Source: Stenotrophomonas terrae (lineage in GTDB: Bacteria; Pseudomonadota; Gammaproteobacteria; Xanthomonadales; Xanthomonadaceae). From it: a DNA stretch of 64,000 nt. Every line of letters begins with the position of its first letter. The first letter of the stretch is position 1. The position numbers and the translations under genes were made by a program. The stretch lies in assembly GCF_001431465.1 (NCBI RefSeq), contig NZ_LDJJ01000015.1:1-64000 (forward strand), written 5' to 3'. Under the pieces are notes generated by a model. It was given only the letters and a program-made list of their open reading frames with translations, did not search any database and was not told the DNA's origin. Positions 52,039 through 60,454 of the stretch are shown here, in pieces.

Positions 52039-54807
52039 ATGTTGAACAACAAGCGCAACCTGCTGAGCGTTGCACTGGCTTCGGCCATCACGCTGGGCGC
52101 AACCGCCGCACACGCGCAGAGCGTGGACGACGAGGCCACTGCAAAAGCAAAGGCCCAGGCCACTGACCTGGATACCGTCACCGTTACCGGCATCCGCCGC
52201 GGCATCGAGAGTGCGATCTCGGTCAAGCGCGACTCGACCTCGATCGTGGAAGCCATCTCGGCCGAAGACATCGGCAAGTTGCCCGACGTCAGCATCGCCG
52301 AATCCATCGCCCGCCTGCCCGGCCTGGCTGCCCAGCGCGTCGCTGGCCGCGCCCAGGTGATCAGCGTGCGTGGCTTGTCGCCCGACTTCGCCACCACCCT
52401 GCTCAACGGCCGCGAAATGGTCAGCACCGGTGACAACCGCTCGGTGGAGTTCGACCAGTACCCGTCCGAACTGATCAGCGGCGTCACCGTCTACAAGACC
52501 CCCGACGCAGGCCTAGTTGGCCAGGGCCTGTCCGGCACGCTGGACCTGCAGACCGTGCGCCCGCTCAGCTACAACGAGCGCGTCATCGCCGTCAGCGGCC
52601 GCTACCAGAAGAACTCGCTGGGCGAAGCGGCCGGCGAAGATCCGTATGGCAACCGCCTCAATTTCAGCTACGTCGACAAGTTCGCCGACAACACCATCGG
52701 CCTGGCCATTGGCATCTCCCACTCGGAGATGTCCAAGCAGGAAAACCAGGTCGGCCTGTATGAGCCATGGCAGGCAATCGGTGACAACTGGCGCCCCGGC
52801 GTGGCTGAAGGCACCTATTACTCCGACGGCATCAAGGCCTTGCGCCGCACCGGCCATTCCAAGCGCGACGGGGTGATGGCAACCCTGCAGTTCCGGCCCA
52901 ACAACAGCTGGACCAGCACGCTGGACACCTTCTACACCAAGGCCAAGGAATACGACACCGCCAACCAGATGGAAATCCATCTGGGCGACTACAACGGTGG
53001 CTATGACCGCCTGAACGTCACCGACGTGGTGGTCAACGGCAATGGCAGCTTCGTCAGCGGCGTGGCGCACAACGTCTACCCGCTGGTGCGCGGCATGTAC
53101 AACAACCGCGAAGACACCATCAAGGCGGTTGGCTGGAACAACGAATTCACCTTCGGCGAGGTGCGCGTGGTGGCCGACGTCAGCTGGTCCAAGGCCGAGC
53201 GTGACGAACTGAACCTTGAGAACAACCTGCAGCTGCTGCCGGCGCCGATGCTGGATTCGGTCAAGCTGAATTTCGCAGGCGGCAGCTTCCCGCAGTTCAC
53301 GCCCGGCCTTGATTATTCGGACTACAGCAAGCTCTACCTGACCAACACCATCTATGGTTCGGGTTACGGCAAGACCCCGCATGTTGACGACGAGCTGAAG
53401 GGCTTCAAGCTGGCTGCCACCTTCCCGGTACCGGAAGGCTTCACCTGGTTCTCCGACTTCGACGTTGGCGTCAACTACGCCGATCGCAGCAAGAACAAGA
53501 CCCAGGCCGAAGGCAACATCAACCTGGGTGCCCAGGGCATCACCAACATCGCCGCTGACCTGCAGTACAAGCCGGTCAACCTGGGCTTTGCCGGCGCCGG
53601 CTATATCCCCGCCTGGAACGTACCGGCAGCGGTTGGCCGCTACATGCTGTTCAACCCGACCACCACCGAGAGCTACCTGATTCCGAAGCAGTGGACGGTG
53701 GATGAGAAGATCACCACCACCTTCCTGCGCGCCAACATCAGCACGCAGATCGGCTCGATCCCGGTACGCGGCAACGTCGGCATCCAGGCCCAGTACGCCG
53801 ACCAATCCTCGCGCTCCAACTACTGGGACAGCTCGCAGGGCGTGGGCAATGAAGTTGTTCCGATCAACGAAGGCGAGAAGTACCTGGACTTCCTGCCCAG
53901 CCTGAACCTGGCGTTCGAGCTGCCGGCCGAGAACACCGTGCGTTTCGCCCTGGCCCGCCAGGTAGCGCGCCCGCGCGTGGATGAACTGCGTGCCTCGATG
54001 GAATTCGGCATGGACACCACCCTGGGCAAGCCCGGCGCCAGCGGCGGTAACCCGCATCTGCGTCCGTGGGTCGCCAACGCCGTGGACCTGTCCTGGGAAA
54101 AGTACTTCGGCAACAAGGCTTATGTGGCTGCTGCCGTGTTCTACAAGGACCTGAAGAGCTACATCTACACCGAAAAGCGTGACGGCTACGATTTCACCGA
54201 CCAGGTAGCAGAGTGGCTGAAGGTTGACACCAATGAAGCCCAGTTGCAGCAGCCGGCGCAGATGACCGGCTACTACACCGCCCCGTTCAACGGCACCGGT
54301 GGCAGCCTGCGCGGCGCTGAACTGACCGCATCGTTGCCGCTGGATCTGTTCTCCGACGCCCTGCGCGGCTTCGGCGTGGTGGCCAGCGCCAGCTTCAACG
54401 ACAGCGACATCAAGATCAAGCCCGATCCGGGCACCACCTCCAGCGTTGGCAGCGATCCGATCATGCTGCCGGGCCTGTCCAAGCGCGTTTACAACTTCAC
54501 CGCCTACTACGAGAACAGCGGCTTTGAAGTGCGTTTGAACCAGCGCAAGCGTTCGGACTTCATCGGTGAGATCGGCAACTTCAACGGCGCCCGCACCCTG
54601 CGTTATGTGAAGGGTGAGAACGTGCTGGATGCGCAGGTAGGCTACAGCTTCGCCGACAGCACCATGTTCAGCGGCCTGAGCCTGTTCCTGCAGGCCAGCA
54701 ACCTGACCAACTCCAAGTACGAAACCTATGCCGGCACCAAGGATCGTCCGCTGGAAACCGTGGAATGGGGCCGCACCTACCAGGTGGGTGTGAACTACAA
54801 GTTCTGA
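52039..54807 (+). CDS. TonB-dependent receptor, probable maltodextrin transporter
   Basis: This is a 922-residue outer-membrane receptor. A signal peptide (residues 1-26, ending AHA) is followed by a TonB-box-like segment (LDTVTVTGIRRG). The plug domain is next (STSIVEAISAEDIGKLPDVS, SVRGLSPDFATTLLNGREM). A 22-strand barrel ends in WGRTYQVGVNYKF with a terminal Phe. The SAISVKRDSTSIVEAISAED style is that of xanthomonad and Caulobacter carbohydrate receptors such as MalA. GGGAGAGGGGAGT precedes the ATG; upstream frame is untranslated. Genomic setting and the shared operator point to maltodextrin uptake. Confidence 0.93.
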   Translation: MLNNKRNLLSVALASAITLGATAAHAQSVDDEATAKAKAQATDLDTVTVTGIRRGIESAISVKRDSTSIVEAISAEDIGKLPDVSIAESIARLPGLAAQRVAGRAQVISVRGLSPDFATTLLNGREMVSTGDNRSVEFDQYPSELISGVTVYKTPDAGLVGQGLSGTLDLQTVRPLSYNERVIAVSGRYQKNSLGEAAGEDPYGNRLNFSYVDKFADNTIGLAIGISHSEMSKQENQVGLYEPWQAIGDNWRPGVAEGTYYSDGIKALRRTGHSKRDGVMATLQFRPNNSWTSTLDTFYTKAKEYDTANQMEIHLGDYNGGYDRLNVTDVVVNGNGSFVSGVAHNVYPLVRGMYNNREDTIKAVGWNNEFTFGEVRVVADVSWSKAERDELNLENNLQLLPAPMLDSVKLNFAGGSFPQFTPGLDYSDYSKLYLTNTIYGSGYGKTPHVDDELKGFKLAATFPVPEGFTWFSDFDVGVNYADRSKNKTQAEGNINLGAQGITNIAADLQYKPVNLGFAGAGYIPAWNVPAAVGRYMLFNPTTTESYLIPKQWTVDEKITTTFLRANISTQIGSIPVRGNVGIQAQYADQSSRSNYWDSSQGVGNEVVPINEGEKYLDFLPSLNLAFELPAENTVRFALARQVARPRVDELRASMEFGMDTTLGKPGASGGNPHLRPWVANAVDLSWEKYFGNKAYVAAAVFYKDLKSYIYTEKRDGYDFTDQVAEWLKVDTNEAQLQQPAQMTGYYTAPFNGTGGSLRGAELTASLPLDLFSDALRGFGVVASASFNDSDIKIKPDPGTTSSVGSDPIMLPGLSKRVYNFTAYYENSGFEVRLNQRKRSDFIGEIGNFNGARTLRYVKGENVLDAQVGYSFADSTMFSGLSLFLQASNLTNSKYETYAGTKDRPLETVEWGRTYQVGVNYKF

Positions 54808-54829
54808 TCTGCCATATCGCGATGTAACG

Positions 54830-54857
54830 AAGGCCCGCTGCCAAGGCAGCGGGCCTT
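54830..54857 (+). terminator. terminator after the TonB receptor
   Basis: A perfect 13-bp stem AAGGCCCGCTGCC/GGCAGCGGGCCTT with a 2-nt loop is followed by TGTTGTG, 22 bp after the receptor stop. The U tract is imperfect but the stem is very stable. Confidence 0.8.
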
Positions 54858-54975
54858 TGTTGTGTTCGCTGAAGTGCTAGCCGGCACCGTAGGGAGCTTG
54901 GCAGCAAGACGGGCTTTCAGCTAACGTCACTGCGTTGTGTCGAATCAAACCAACCGTCAACAAGGACGCTGACCC

Positions 54976-55707
54976 ATGGATTTTCTGCGCCGGCTGCTGC
55001 GCAAACAGCACAACGAGCACCCAATAGAGCTACGTCAGCTGCATGCCGCCCTCAAGGCCCACCACCGCTCCGCCCGGATCGAAGCCGATCACATCCGCCT
55101 CGACAATGGAGTCTGCGTACGTACCCAGTTGATCGAAACCCATGCTTTCTCCAACGGCGGGGTCAGGACGGCTACAGCCACGCTGACATCGCATGGCACT
55201 GCCTTCCCTGACGGTCTATACGAGTACCAGCATGCAAGCGGTGCGGATGTGGAAAGCGCACTGCACAATGGTTTTGATACCTGGGCCAGAACGGATCTGG
55301 TTGCCATTCTCGATGCGCTGGCAGTACAGCCGGAACACTGCACGACGATGGAGCTCGACTTGCCCAGCGATGCCAAGCAAGGTCCACGTTGCCGGCAAGT
55401 CGTGTTCGGGCCCACTGCCCGTTACGCCGCCAGCCCTGCCGCGGAGGAAGCAGACCATGGGTTCTGTCCGTGCTGCCTGTTCACCAACAGCCGTGCAGCT
55501 TTCCAATCAAGCCTGGCCGCTGAGGGAGTGCTGGGCATCCGTATCTTCGTGAATCGAGACAGCGATGGTGAGTTCACTGCGGACTGCAGGGTCAATGGGC
55601 AGGATCACCCTGAGGCCCTACCCTTGCTGATCGAATACGCCAGAAGCTGGCCTGGCGAAGGCAATGAGTTCCGCAAGCAATATGTCGTTATCCGCGATAA
55701 GCCTTGA
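54976..55707 (+). CDS. uncharacterised protein, DUF6348-like
   Basis: This 243-residue soluble protein has no signal peptide or membrane segments. The most distinctive motif is GFCPCCLFTNS (about residues 160-170), a Cys-rich turn that could bind metal. The C-terminus holds LGIRIFVNRDSDGEFTADCR, a compact beta motif. The general look matches proteins annotated as DUF6348, which have no known function. AAGGA precedes the ATG at 54976. It stands alone between the receptor terminator and a REP cluster and appears unrelated to maltose use. Confidence 0.7.
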   Translation: MDFLRRLLRKQHNEHPIELRQLHAALKAHHRSARIEADHIRLDNGVCVRTQLIETHAFSNGGVRTATATLTSHGTAFPDGLYEYQHASGADVESALHNGFDTWARTDLVAILDALAVQPEHCTTMELDLPSDAKQGPRCRQVVFGPTARYAASPAAEEADHGFCPCCLFTNSRAAFQSSLAAEGVLGIRIFVNRDSDGEFTADCRVNGQDHPEALPLLIEYARSWPGEGNEFRKQYVVIRDKP

Positions 55708-55781
55708 GCGTTGTTCACTGACCATCACATTCGAGGTGACGCAAGTGCATGCTCCACAGCAAATCCTTGGGGATCTGGCGT

Positions 55782-55957
55782 TGAGCTTTGGCTTTGAGCT
55801 TTGGCTTTAGATTTCGCTCTGCACTATTGCTCTGGAATTTCCCTTCTCCCGCTTGCGGGGGAAGGTGCCCGGAGGGCGGATGGGGGAGCTTTGGGTTTGG
55901 CTTGCTTTTAAAAGCGCCCTCACCCCAACCCCTCTCCCGCAGGCGGGAGAGGGGCTT
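55782..55957. repeat. CTTTGG-core repeat plus REP palindromes
   Basis: Two copies of GAGCTTTGGCTTT (55782-55809) echo the minisatellite at 4.1 kb. They are followed by a CCCTTCTCCCGC/GCGGGGGAAGG palindrome (about 55841-55866) and a full REP with CACCCCAACCCCTCTCCCGC and its inverted arm (about 55919-55957). No gene lies in 55708-56040. Confidence 0.85.
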
Positions 55958-55986
55958 AGATCAAGAGCAAAATCAAAATCAAAAGC

Positions 55987-56015
55987 AAAAAAAAGGCGGA
56001 GATGCTATCTCCGCC
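55987..56015 (-). terminator. strong terminator after the GH13 alpha-glucosidase gene
   Basis: A perfect 9-bp stem GGCGGAGAT/ATCTCCGCC with a 3-nt loop is followed on the minus strand by eight U residues. It lies 26 bp past the stop codon. Confidence 0.92.
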
Positions 56016-56040
56016 CGCACAAAAGAGAGAACAACAAAAC

Positions 56041-57654
56041 TCAGCTGCGACGCGCGCAATACACCGCGTGCCCAGGCAATACCAATTCGCCAGACTCCAC
56101 CGCGCCCGCCACCGGGCCCGGCACGTCCAGCGCCTGCCATTCACCCGCCGGCAAACCGTGCCGCACGGTGTCACCCGACAGGTTGAAGGCCAGCAACAAG
56201 GTTTCATCCCCCGCCTGGCGCTCAAACAACAACACCGGCTCGGCGCTGTCCAGGAAACGAATGGAACCGCCCACCAACGCCGGATGCGCCTTGCGCCAGC
56301 CCATGAAGCAGCGGAACGCGTGCAATACCGAATCAGCATCCACTTCCTGCGCCTGCACCGACAGCGCCTGATGCTCGGCCGGAATCGGCAGCCATGGCTT
56401 GCCGGTGGTGAATCCCGCCAGCGCCCCATCGGTCCACGGCATCGGCGTGCGACACCCATCGCGCCCCTTGAAGTTCGGCCAGAAGGTGATGCCATACGGG
56501 TCCTGCAGCGCCTCAAACGGCACATCCGCTTCGCCCAAGCCCAACTCTTCACCCTGGTAGATGCACACCGAACCGCGCAGTGAGCACACCAGCGCAGCCA
56601 ACATCTTGGCCAGCGACGGCTGGGCCGGATGCCCGCCCCAACGGGTCACCGCACGCTGCACATCGTGGTTGGACACCGCCCAGCACGGCCAGGCCTCGCC
56701 CATTGCCGCTTCCAACCGCTCGACCGTGCCGCGGATATAGGCGGCGCTGTAATCGTCCACCAGCAGCTCGAAGCTATAGCCCATGTGCAGCCGGCCCGGC
56801 GCGGTGTACTCGGCGGTTGTGGCCAGCGAATCCTCCGAGGAGATTTCGCCCAGCGTTACCGCTTCCGGGTACTGATCCAGCAAGCCACGCAGGCGCTCGA
56901 GGAAGCCAATGTTCTCGGGCCGGGTGTTGTTGTAATAGTGGTACTGGAACGCGTACGGATTGTCCGGGCTGAAACCACGCCCCACCCGCTCGCTTTCCGG
57001 CTTGGGCGGGTTGTCGCGCAGCTGCGCGTCGTGGAAGCAGAAGTTGATCGAATCCAGACGGAAGCCATCCACGCCGCGATCCAGCCAGAACTTCACATAG
57101 TCCAGCGTTGCCTGCTGCACGGCCGGATTATGGAAATCCAGGTCCGGCTGCGAGGCCAGGAAGTTGTGCAGGAAGTACTGGCGGCGACGCGGCTCCCACT
57201 GCCAGGCCACCCCGCCAAAGATCGACAGCCAGTTGTTGGGCGGGCTGCCGTCAGCACGCGCATCGGCCCACACGTACCAGTCGGCCTTGGGATTGTCGCG
57301 GCTCTCGCGGCTTTCCTTGAACCAGGCATGCTCCACCGAGGTATGGCTGAACACCTGGTCGATCATCACCTTCAGGCCCAGCGCATGCGCCTTGGCCAGC
57401 AAGCGGTCGAAGTCGGCCAGGTTGCCGAACAAGGGGTCCACATCGCGGTAGTCGGCAATGTCGTAACCAAAGTCGGCCATAGGCGACTTGAAGAACGGCG
57501 ACACCCAGATCGCGTCCACGCCCAGCGAGGCCACATAATCCAGGCGCTCGATGATGCCCGGCAGGTCGCCGACGCCGTCGCCATTGGTGTCCAGGTAGCT
57601 GCGCGGGTAAATCTGGTAGATGACGGCACCGCGCCACCACGAAGTCTTGGACAT
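56041..57654 (-). CDS. GH13 alpha-glucosidase, XgtA-like (subfamily 23)
   Basis: This is a 537-residue cytoplasmic enzyme with no signal peptide. It is very similar by eye to the Xanthomonas campestris alpha-glucosyl transfer enzyme XgtA: start WWRGAVIYQIYPRS, nucleophile Asp201 in GFRLDSINF, acid/base Glu270 in LGEISSEDS, and Asp331 in AVSNHD. It should hydrolyse or transglycosylate maltose and short alpha-1,4-glucosides after uptake. The ATG at 57654 begins MSKTSWW; eight further codons upstream lack similarity. Its promoter carries the third MalR-type operator, so it belongs to the maltose regulon. It is divergent from ispB. Confidence 0.93.
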   Translation of the reverse strand: MSKTSWWRGAVIYQIYPRSYLDTNGDGVGDLPGIIERLDYVASLGVDAIWVSPFFKSPMADFGYDIADYRDVDPLFGNLADFDRLLAKAHALGLKVMIDQVFSHTSVEHAWFKESRESRDNPKADWYVWADARADGSPPNNWLSIFGGVAWQWEPRRRQYFLHNFLASQPDLDFHNPAVQQATLDYVKFWLDRGVDGFRLDSINFCFHDAQLRDNPPKPESERVGRGFSPDNPYAFQYHYYNNTRPENIGFLERLRGLLDQYPEAVTLGEISSEDSLATTAEYTAPGRLHMGYSFELLVDDYSAAYIRGTVERLEAAMGEAWPCWAVSNHDVQRAVTRWGGHPAQPSLAKMLAALVCSLRGSVCIYQGEELGLGEADVPFEALQDPYGITFWPNFKGRDGCRTPMPWTDGALAGFTTGKPWLPIPAEHQALSVQAQEVDADSVLHAFRCFMGWRKAHPALVGGSIRFLDSAEPVLLFERQAGDETLLLAFNLSGDTVRHGLPAGEWQALDVPGPVAGAVESGELVLPGHAVYCARRS

Positions 57655-57747
57655 CGAACGCCCCCCTACGGGCTGCATTGCCCCTGCAAAGGGGCCGCGA
57701 AATGTATGCCGGCCAGCTTAGCGTTGGTGCTTTGCCGGCGGTGTTGC

Positions 57748-57763
57748 TTGCATACGTATTCAC
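57748..57763. promoter_or_regulatory. MalR-type operator upstream of the XgtA-like gene
   Basis: TTGCATACGTATTCAC matches the operator at 49526 at 15 of 16 positions. It lies 94 bp before the alpha-glucosidase ATG and in the gap shared with the divergent ispB gene. Confidence 0.75.
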
Positions 57764-57857
57764 TGCGCAAAGGCCCGGTTCTGTTCGGTTTTTGGCCCCG
57801 ACGGGCCGCATCGGCCCACACCGCCTATAATCCCCCGGTACCCCCCGAAGTCTTCCT

Positions 57858-58856
57858 ATGAGCATCGCTGAACATATCCGCCCCGCGCTGGGCCTGCCTG
57901 CCATCCAGACCCTCGCCGCAGCGGACATGGCTGCCGTAGATGCCCTGATCCGTCGCCGCCTGTCCTCGGACGTGGTGCTGATCAACCAGATCGCCGACCA
58001 CATCGTCTCGGCCGGCGGCAAACGCCTGCGGCCGATGCTGGTGATGCTGGCCGGCCATGCGGTCGGCGGCGCCGGCCCGGAACACCACCAGCTGGCGGCG
58101 ATCATCGAGTTCATCCACACCTCCACCCTGCTGCACGACGATGTGGTGGACGAATCGGACCTGCGCCGTGGCCGCAGCACCGCCAACGCCCTGTGGGGCA
58201 ATGCCCCCAGCGTGCTGGTCGGTGACTTCCTGTACTCGCGCAGTTTCCAGCTGATGGTGGAACTGGAGCGTATGCCGGTGATGCAGATCCTGGCCGACAC
58301 CACCAACCGCATCGCCGAAGGCGAGGTACTGCAGTTGCTGCACGTGCATAACCCGGACACCGACGAGGACGCCTACCTGCGCGTGATCGAGCGCAAGACC
58401 GCGGTGCTGTTCGCCGCCGGTACCCGCCTGGGCGCGCTGGCCACCGGTGCCGATGAAGCCGTGCAGCAGAAGCTCTACGACTACGGCATGCACCTGGGTT
58501 ACGCCTTCCAGATCGCCGACGACGTGCTGGACTATTCGGCCAATGCCGACGAATTGGGCAAGAACTTGGGCGACGACCTGGCCGAAGGCAAGGCCACCTT
58601 GCCGCTGATCCATGCCATGGCGCATTCGGATGAAGCGGTTCGCCAACGCCTGCGCGAGATCGTGCAGGACGGCGATGCCAGCGCAATGCCGGAAGTGCTG
58701 GCCGCCATCCACGCCACCGGCGGCCTGGAATACAGCCGCAAGCGCGCCGTGGAATATGCCAACGCCGCCGAGCAGGCCTTGGATGGCCTGCCGGAAACCG
58801 AGGCGATTGCTGCCCTGCGTGGCCTGGCCCGTTACGCCATCGAACGGAGTCACTGA
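57858..58856 (+). CDS. ispB: polyprenyl (octaprenyl) diphosphate synthase
   Basis: This 332-residue trans-prenyltransferase builds the isoprenoid tail for ubiquinone from farnesyl diphosphate and IPP. Conserved sites are GGKRLRP (residues 53-59), the first Asp-rich motif DDVVD (94-98) and the second, DDVLD (221-225), with QIADDVLDY context. Long-chain length is suggested by small residues before the first motif (IHTSTLLHDD). The length matches IspB. The ATG at 57858 has only a weak ribosome-binding site. It is followed after 5 bp by a small helix-hairpin-helix gene, probably co-transcribed. Confidence 0.93.
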   Translation: MSIAEHIRPALGLPAIQTLAAADMAAVDALIRRRLSSDVVLINQIADHIVSAGGKRLRPMLVMLAGHAVGGAGPEHHQLAAIIEFIHTSTLLHDDVVDESDLRRGRSTANALWGNAPSVLVGDFLYSRSFQLMVELERMPVMQILADTTNRIAEGEVLQLLHVHNPDTDEDAYLRVIERKTAVLFAAGTRLGALATGADEAVQQKLYDYGMHLGYAFQIADDVLDYSANADELGKNLGDDLAEGKATLPLIHAMAHSDEAVRQRLREIVQDGDASAMPEVLAAIHATGGLEYSRKRAVEYANAAEQALDGLPETEAIAALRGLARYAIERSH

Positions 58857-58861
58857 TCGCA

Positions 58862-59116
58862 ATGGCTGGCCTGCAGCAGTTCCCGGATGACGAGCGCGCC
58901 GTGTTGTTGGCGGTCAAAGGCGTCGGCGCCACCGTGGTTTCACGCTTGGAGCAGCTGGGATTTCATTCGCTGGCACAGCTGGCCGAAGCCGACACCGGCG
59001 ATGTCGTCAGCCAGGCATCGGCGATGCTGGGCAGCAGCTGCTGGCGCAACAGCCCGCAGGCAAGGGCGGCGATCAGTGGGGCGATAGCCGCGGCGCAGAG
59101 CCGGACGCCTTTGTAG
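58862..59116 (+). CDS. small helix-hairpin-helix domain protein
   Basis: This is an 84-residue protein. Residues about 15-50 form a helix-hairpin-helix (LAVKGVGATVVSRLEQLGFH, SLAQLAEADTGDVVSQASAM), followed by SSCWRNSPQARAAISGAIAA. The pattern resembles the Cdd1/pathogenicity-locus type of HhH proteins, which probably bind DNA without sequence specificity. GGAG lies upstream of the ATG. It is 5 bp after ispB and likely in its operon. The function is unknown. Confidence 0.75.
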   Translation: MAGLQQFPDDERAVLLAVKGVGATVVSRLEQLGFHSLAQLAEADTGDVVSQASAMLGSSCWRNSPQARAAISGAIAAAQSRTPL

Positions 59117-59444
59117 GAGCGTCGTAAACCGCGAAGCCACAGCTGTTCCCGGCGCCGCTTGGCACGAACCACCATGACCGCATCCCGCGTGGAGAGCATT
59201 TGCCGCGATCTGACAGATAGTCAGCTTCGCGGCTTACGCCGCTCCTACAGCGTATGGATTGCTGGTGAAGCCCCAGCCGAGCATGGCTCGGCACTACGCT
59301 CCCTCCCTTTCGCGTAGCGAAGGGGAGGGTTGGGGAGGGGTAAGCTTTATCGCTTCTGATCTGGCTTGAGCTTCGCGGCTCACGCCGCTCCCACAATCTG
59401 TTGGATTGCTGGTGACGCCCCTGCCGAGCATGGCTCGGCACTAC
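59113..59444. repeat. REP/SMAG cluster including two SMAG-type GTAG elements
   Basis: This 335-bp gap holds at least five palindromes: the GTAGGAGCG...GCGAAGC pair in inverted orientation (59113-59137 and 59224-59248), a SMAG-type GCCGAGC-ATG-GCTCGGC-ACTAC (59276-59297), a CCCTCCC/GGGGAGGG REP (about 59301-59340), a CTTCGCGGCTCACGCCGCTC arm (about 59370-59393) and a second SMAG (59423-59444). The two SMAG copies lie in a 43-bp direct repeat (59255-59297 and 59402-59444, 41 of 43 identical). No gene is present. Confidence 0.9.
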
Positions 59445-59451
59445 CTAAGCC

Positions 59452-60249
59452 TTAGTCGCCCAGGCGTTCTTCCAGGAAGTTGTCCATCATCTTCCAGGCG
59501 CGTTTTGCTGCGCGCGGGTCGTAGAGGCAGCCCGGCGGGCTGTTGGCGTCGGCTTCGGCGAAGCAATGCACGGCGCCGCTGAAATTGACGAACTGCCAAT
59601 CGGCCTTGGCCGCATCCATTTCCGTACCGAAGTTGGCAATGTCCTCGGCGCTGACGCCACGATCCGCCGCGCCATTGAGAACCAGCATCGGCACCTTGCC
59701 GCTACCTGCCGCGGCCGGCGCAGGCGTGGACAGCCCGCCATGCAGGCTCACTACCCCGGCCAGCGGCATGCCGGCACGGGCCATTTCCAGCACGGTGGTG
59801 CCGCCGAAGCAGAAGCCTACGGCTGCAATATGGTTTGCATCCAAGGGGGCCTTGCCTGCCTGTGCCTTCAAGGCATCCAGTGCCGCCGCCGCGCGGCTGC
59901 GCAGCAGAGCGCGATCCTCGCGCAACGGTTTGGAGGCTGCCGCCGCGGCATCGTTGTCCTGCGGCCGCACGTTCTTGCCGTAGACATCGGCTACCAGCAC
60001 AACATAGTCATCGCCGGCGATCTGCTCGGCCTTGGCCACCGCCGAGTCATTGACCCCGCGCCAATTGGGCACCATCACCACGCCGGGACGGCGGGCATCG
60101 CCTTCATCGTCATAGACCAGCACGCCGCTGTAGGTCGTCCCCTGCAGCTGCCATTCGACCGGGCGGTGCTGCATCTTCGCGAAGGCGGGGATGGATGCGG
60201 TGACACACAAGGCCAATACCGCCAACTGCATTTTCCGTGCTGCGCGCAT
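59452..60249 (-). CDS. dienelactone hydrolase family protein, secreted
   Basis: This is a 265-residue alpha/beta hydrolase. Residues 1-24 form a signal peptide (LAVLALCVTASIPAFA). The Cys-His-Asp triad of dienelactone hydrolases is visible: Cys in AAVGFCFGGTTVLEMA, Asp in LNGAADRGV and His in FSGAVHCFAEAD. The ATG at 60249 is preceded by GGAG and begins the signal peptide; the open frame upstream overlaps REP DNA. The substrate is unknown; exported members are not usually part of chlorocatechol degradation. It lies alone between two REP clusters. Confidence 0.88.
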   Translation of the reverse strand: MRAARKMQLAVLALCVTASIPAFAKMQHRPVEWQLQGTTYSGVLVYDDEGDARRPGVVMVPNWRGVNDSAVAKAEQIAGDDYVVLVADVYGKNVRPQDNDAAAAASKPLREDRALLRSRAAAALDALKAQAGKAPLDANHIAAVGFCFGGTTVLEMARAGMPLAGVVSLHGGLSTPAPAAAGSGKVPMLVLNGAADRGVSAEDIANFGTEMDAAKADWQFVNFSGAVHCFAEADANSPPGCLYDPRAAKRAWKMMDNFLEERLGD

Positions 60250-60308
60250 GGGACTGCTCCGGTCTGGGGTGTGTGGCGAGTCTAGGCGCTGGGTGTTCTT
60301 AGAGCAAA

Positions 60309-60422
60309 AGCTTGCCCTCACCCCAACCCCTCTCCCGTGTACGGGAGAGGGGCTAGTGCACTAGCCGCTGACGGAAACCGAGCCCCTCTCCTGCGGGAGA
60401 GGGGTTGGGGTGAGGGCAAGCT
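60309..60422. repeat. BIME-like inverted REP dimer
   Basis: The arms at 60309-60335 and 60396-60422 are perfect 27-bp reverse complements, each containing CCTCACCCCAACCCCTCTCC. Each arm forms its own REP hairpin with an inner GGAGAGGGG. A 16-bp palindrome GGCTAGTGCACTAGCC sits at the centre (60351-60366). The block lies downstream of murD2 and may stabilise or end its transcript. Confidence 0.93.
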
Positions 60423-60454
60423 GATCGCGCGAGCCATCAGCCCGCACATCAAGC

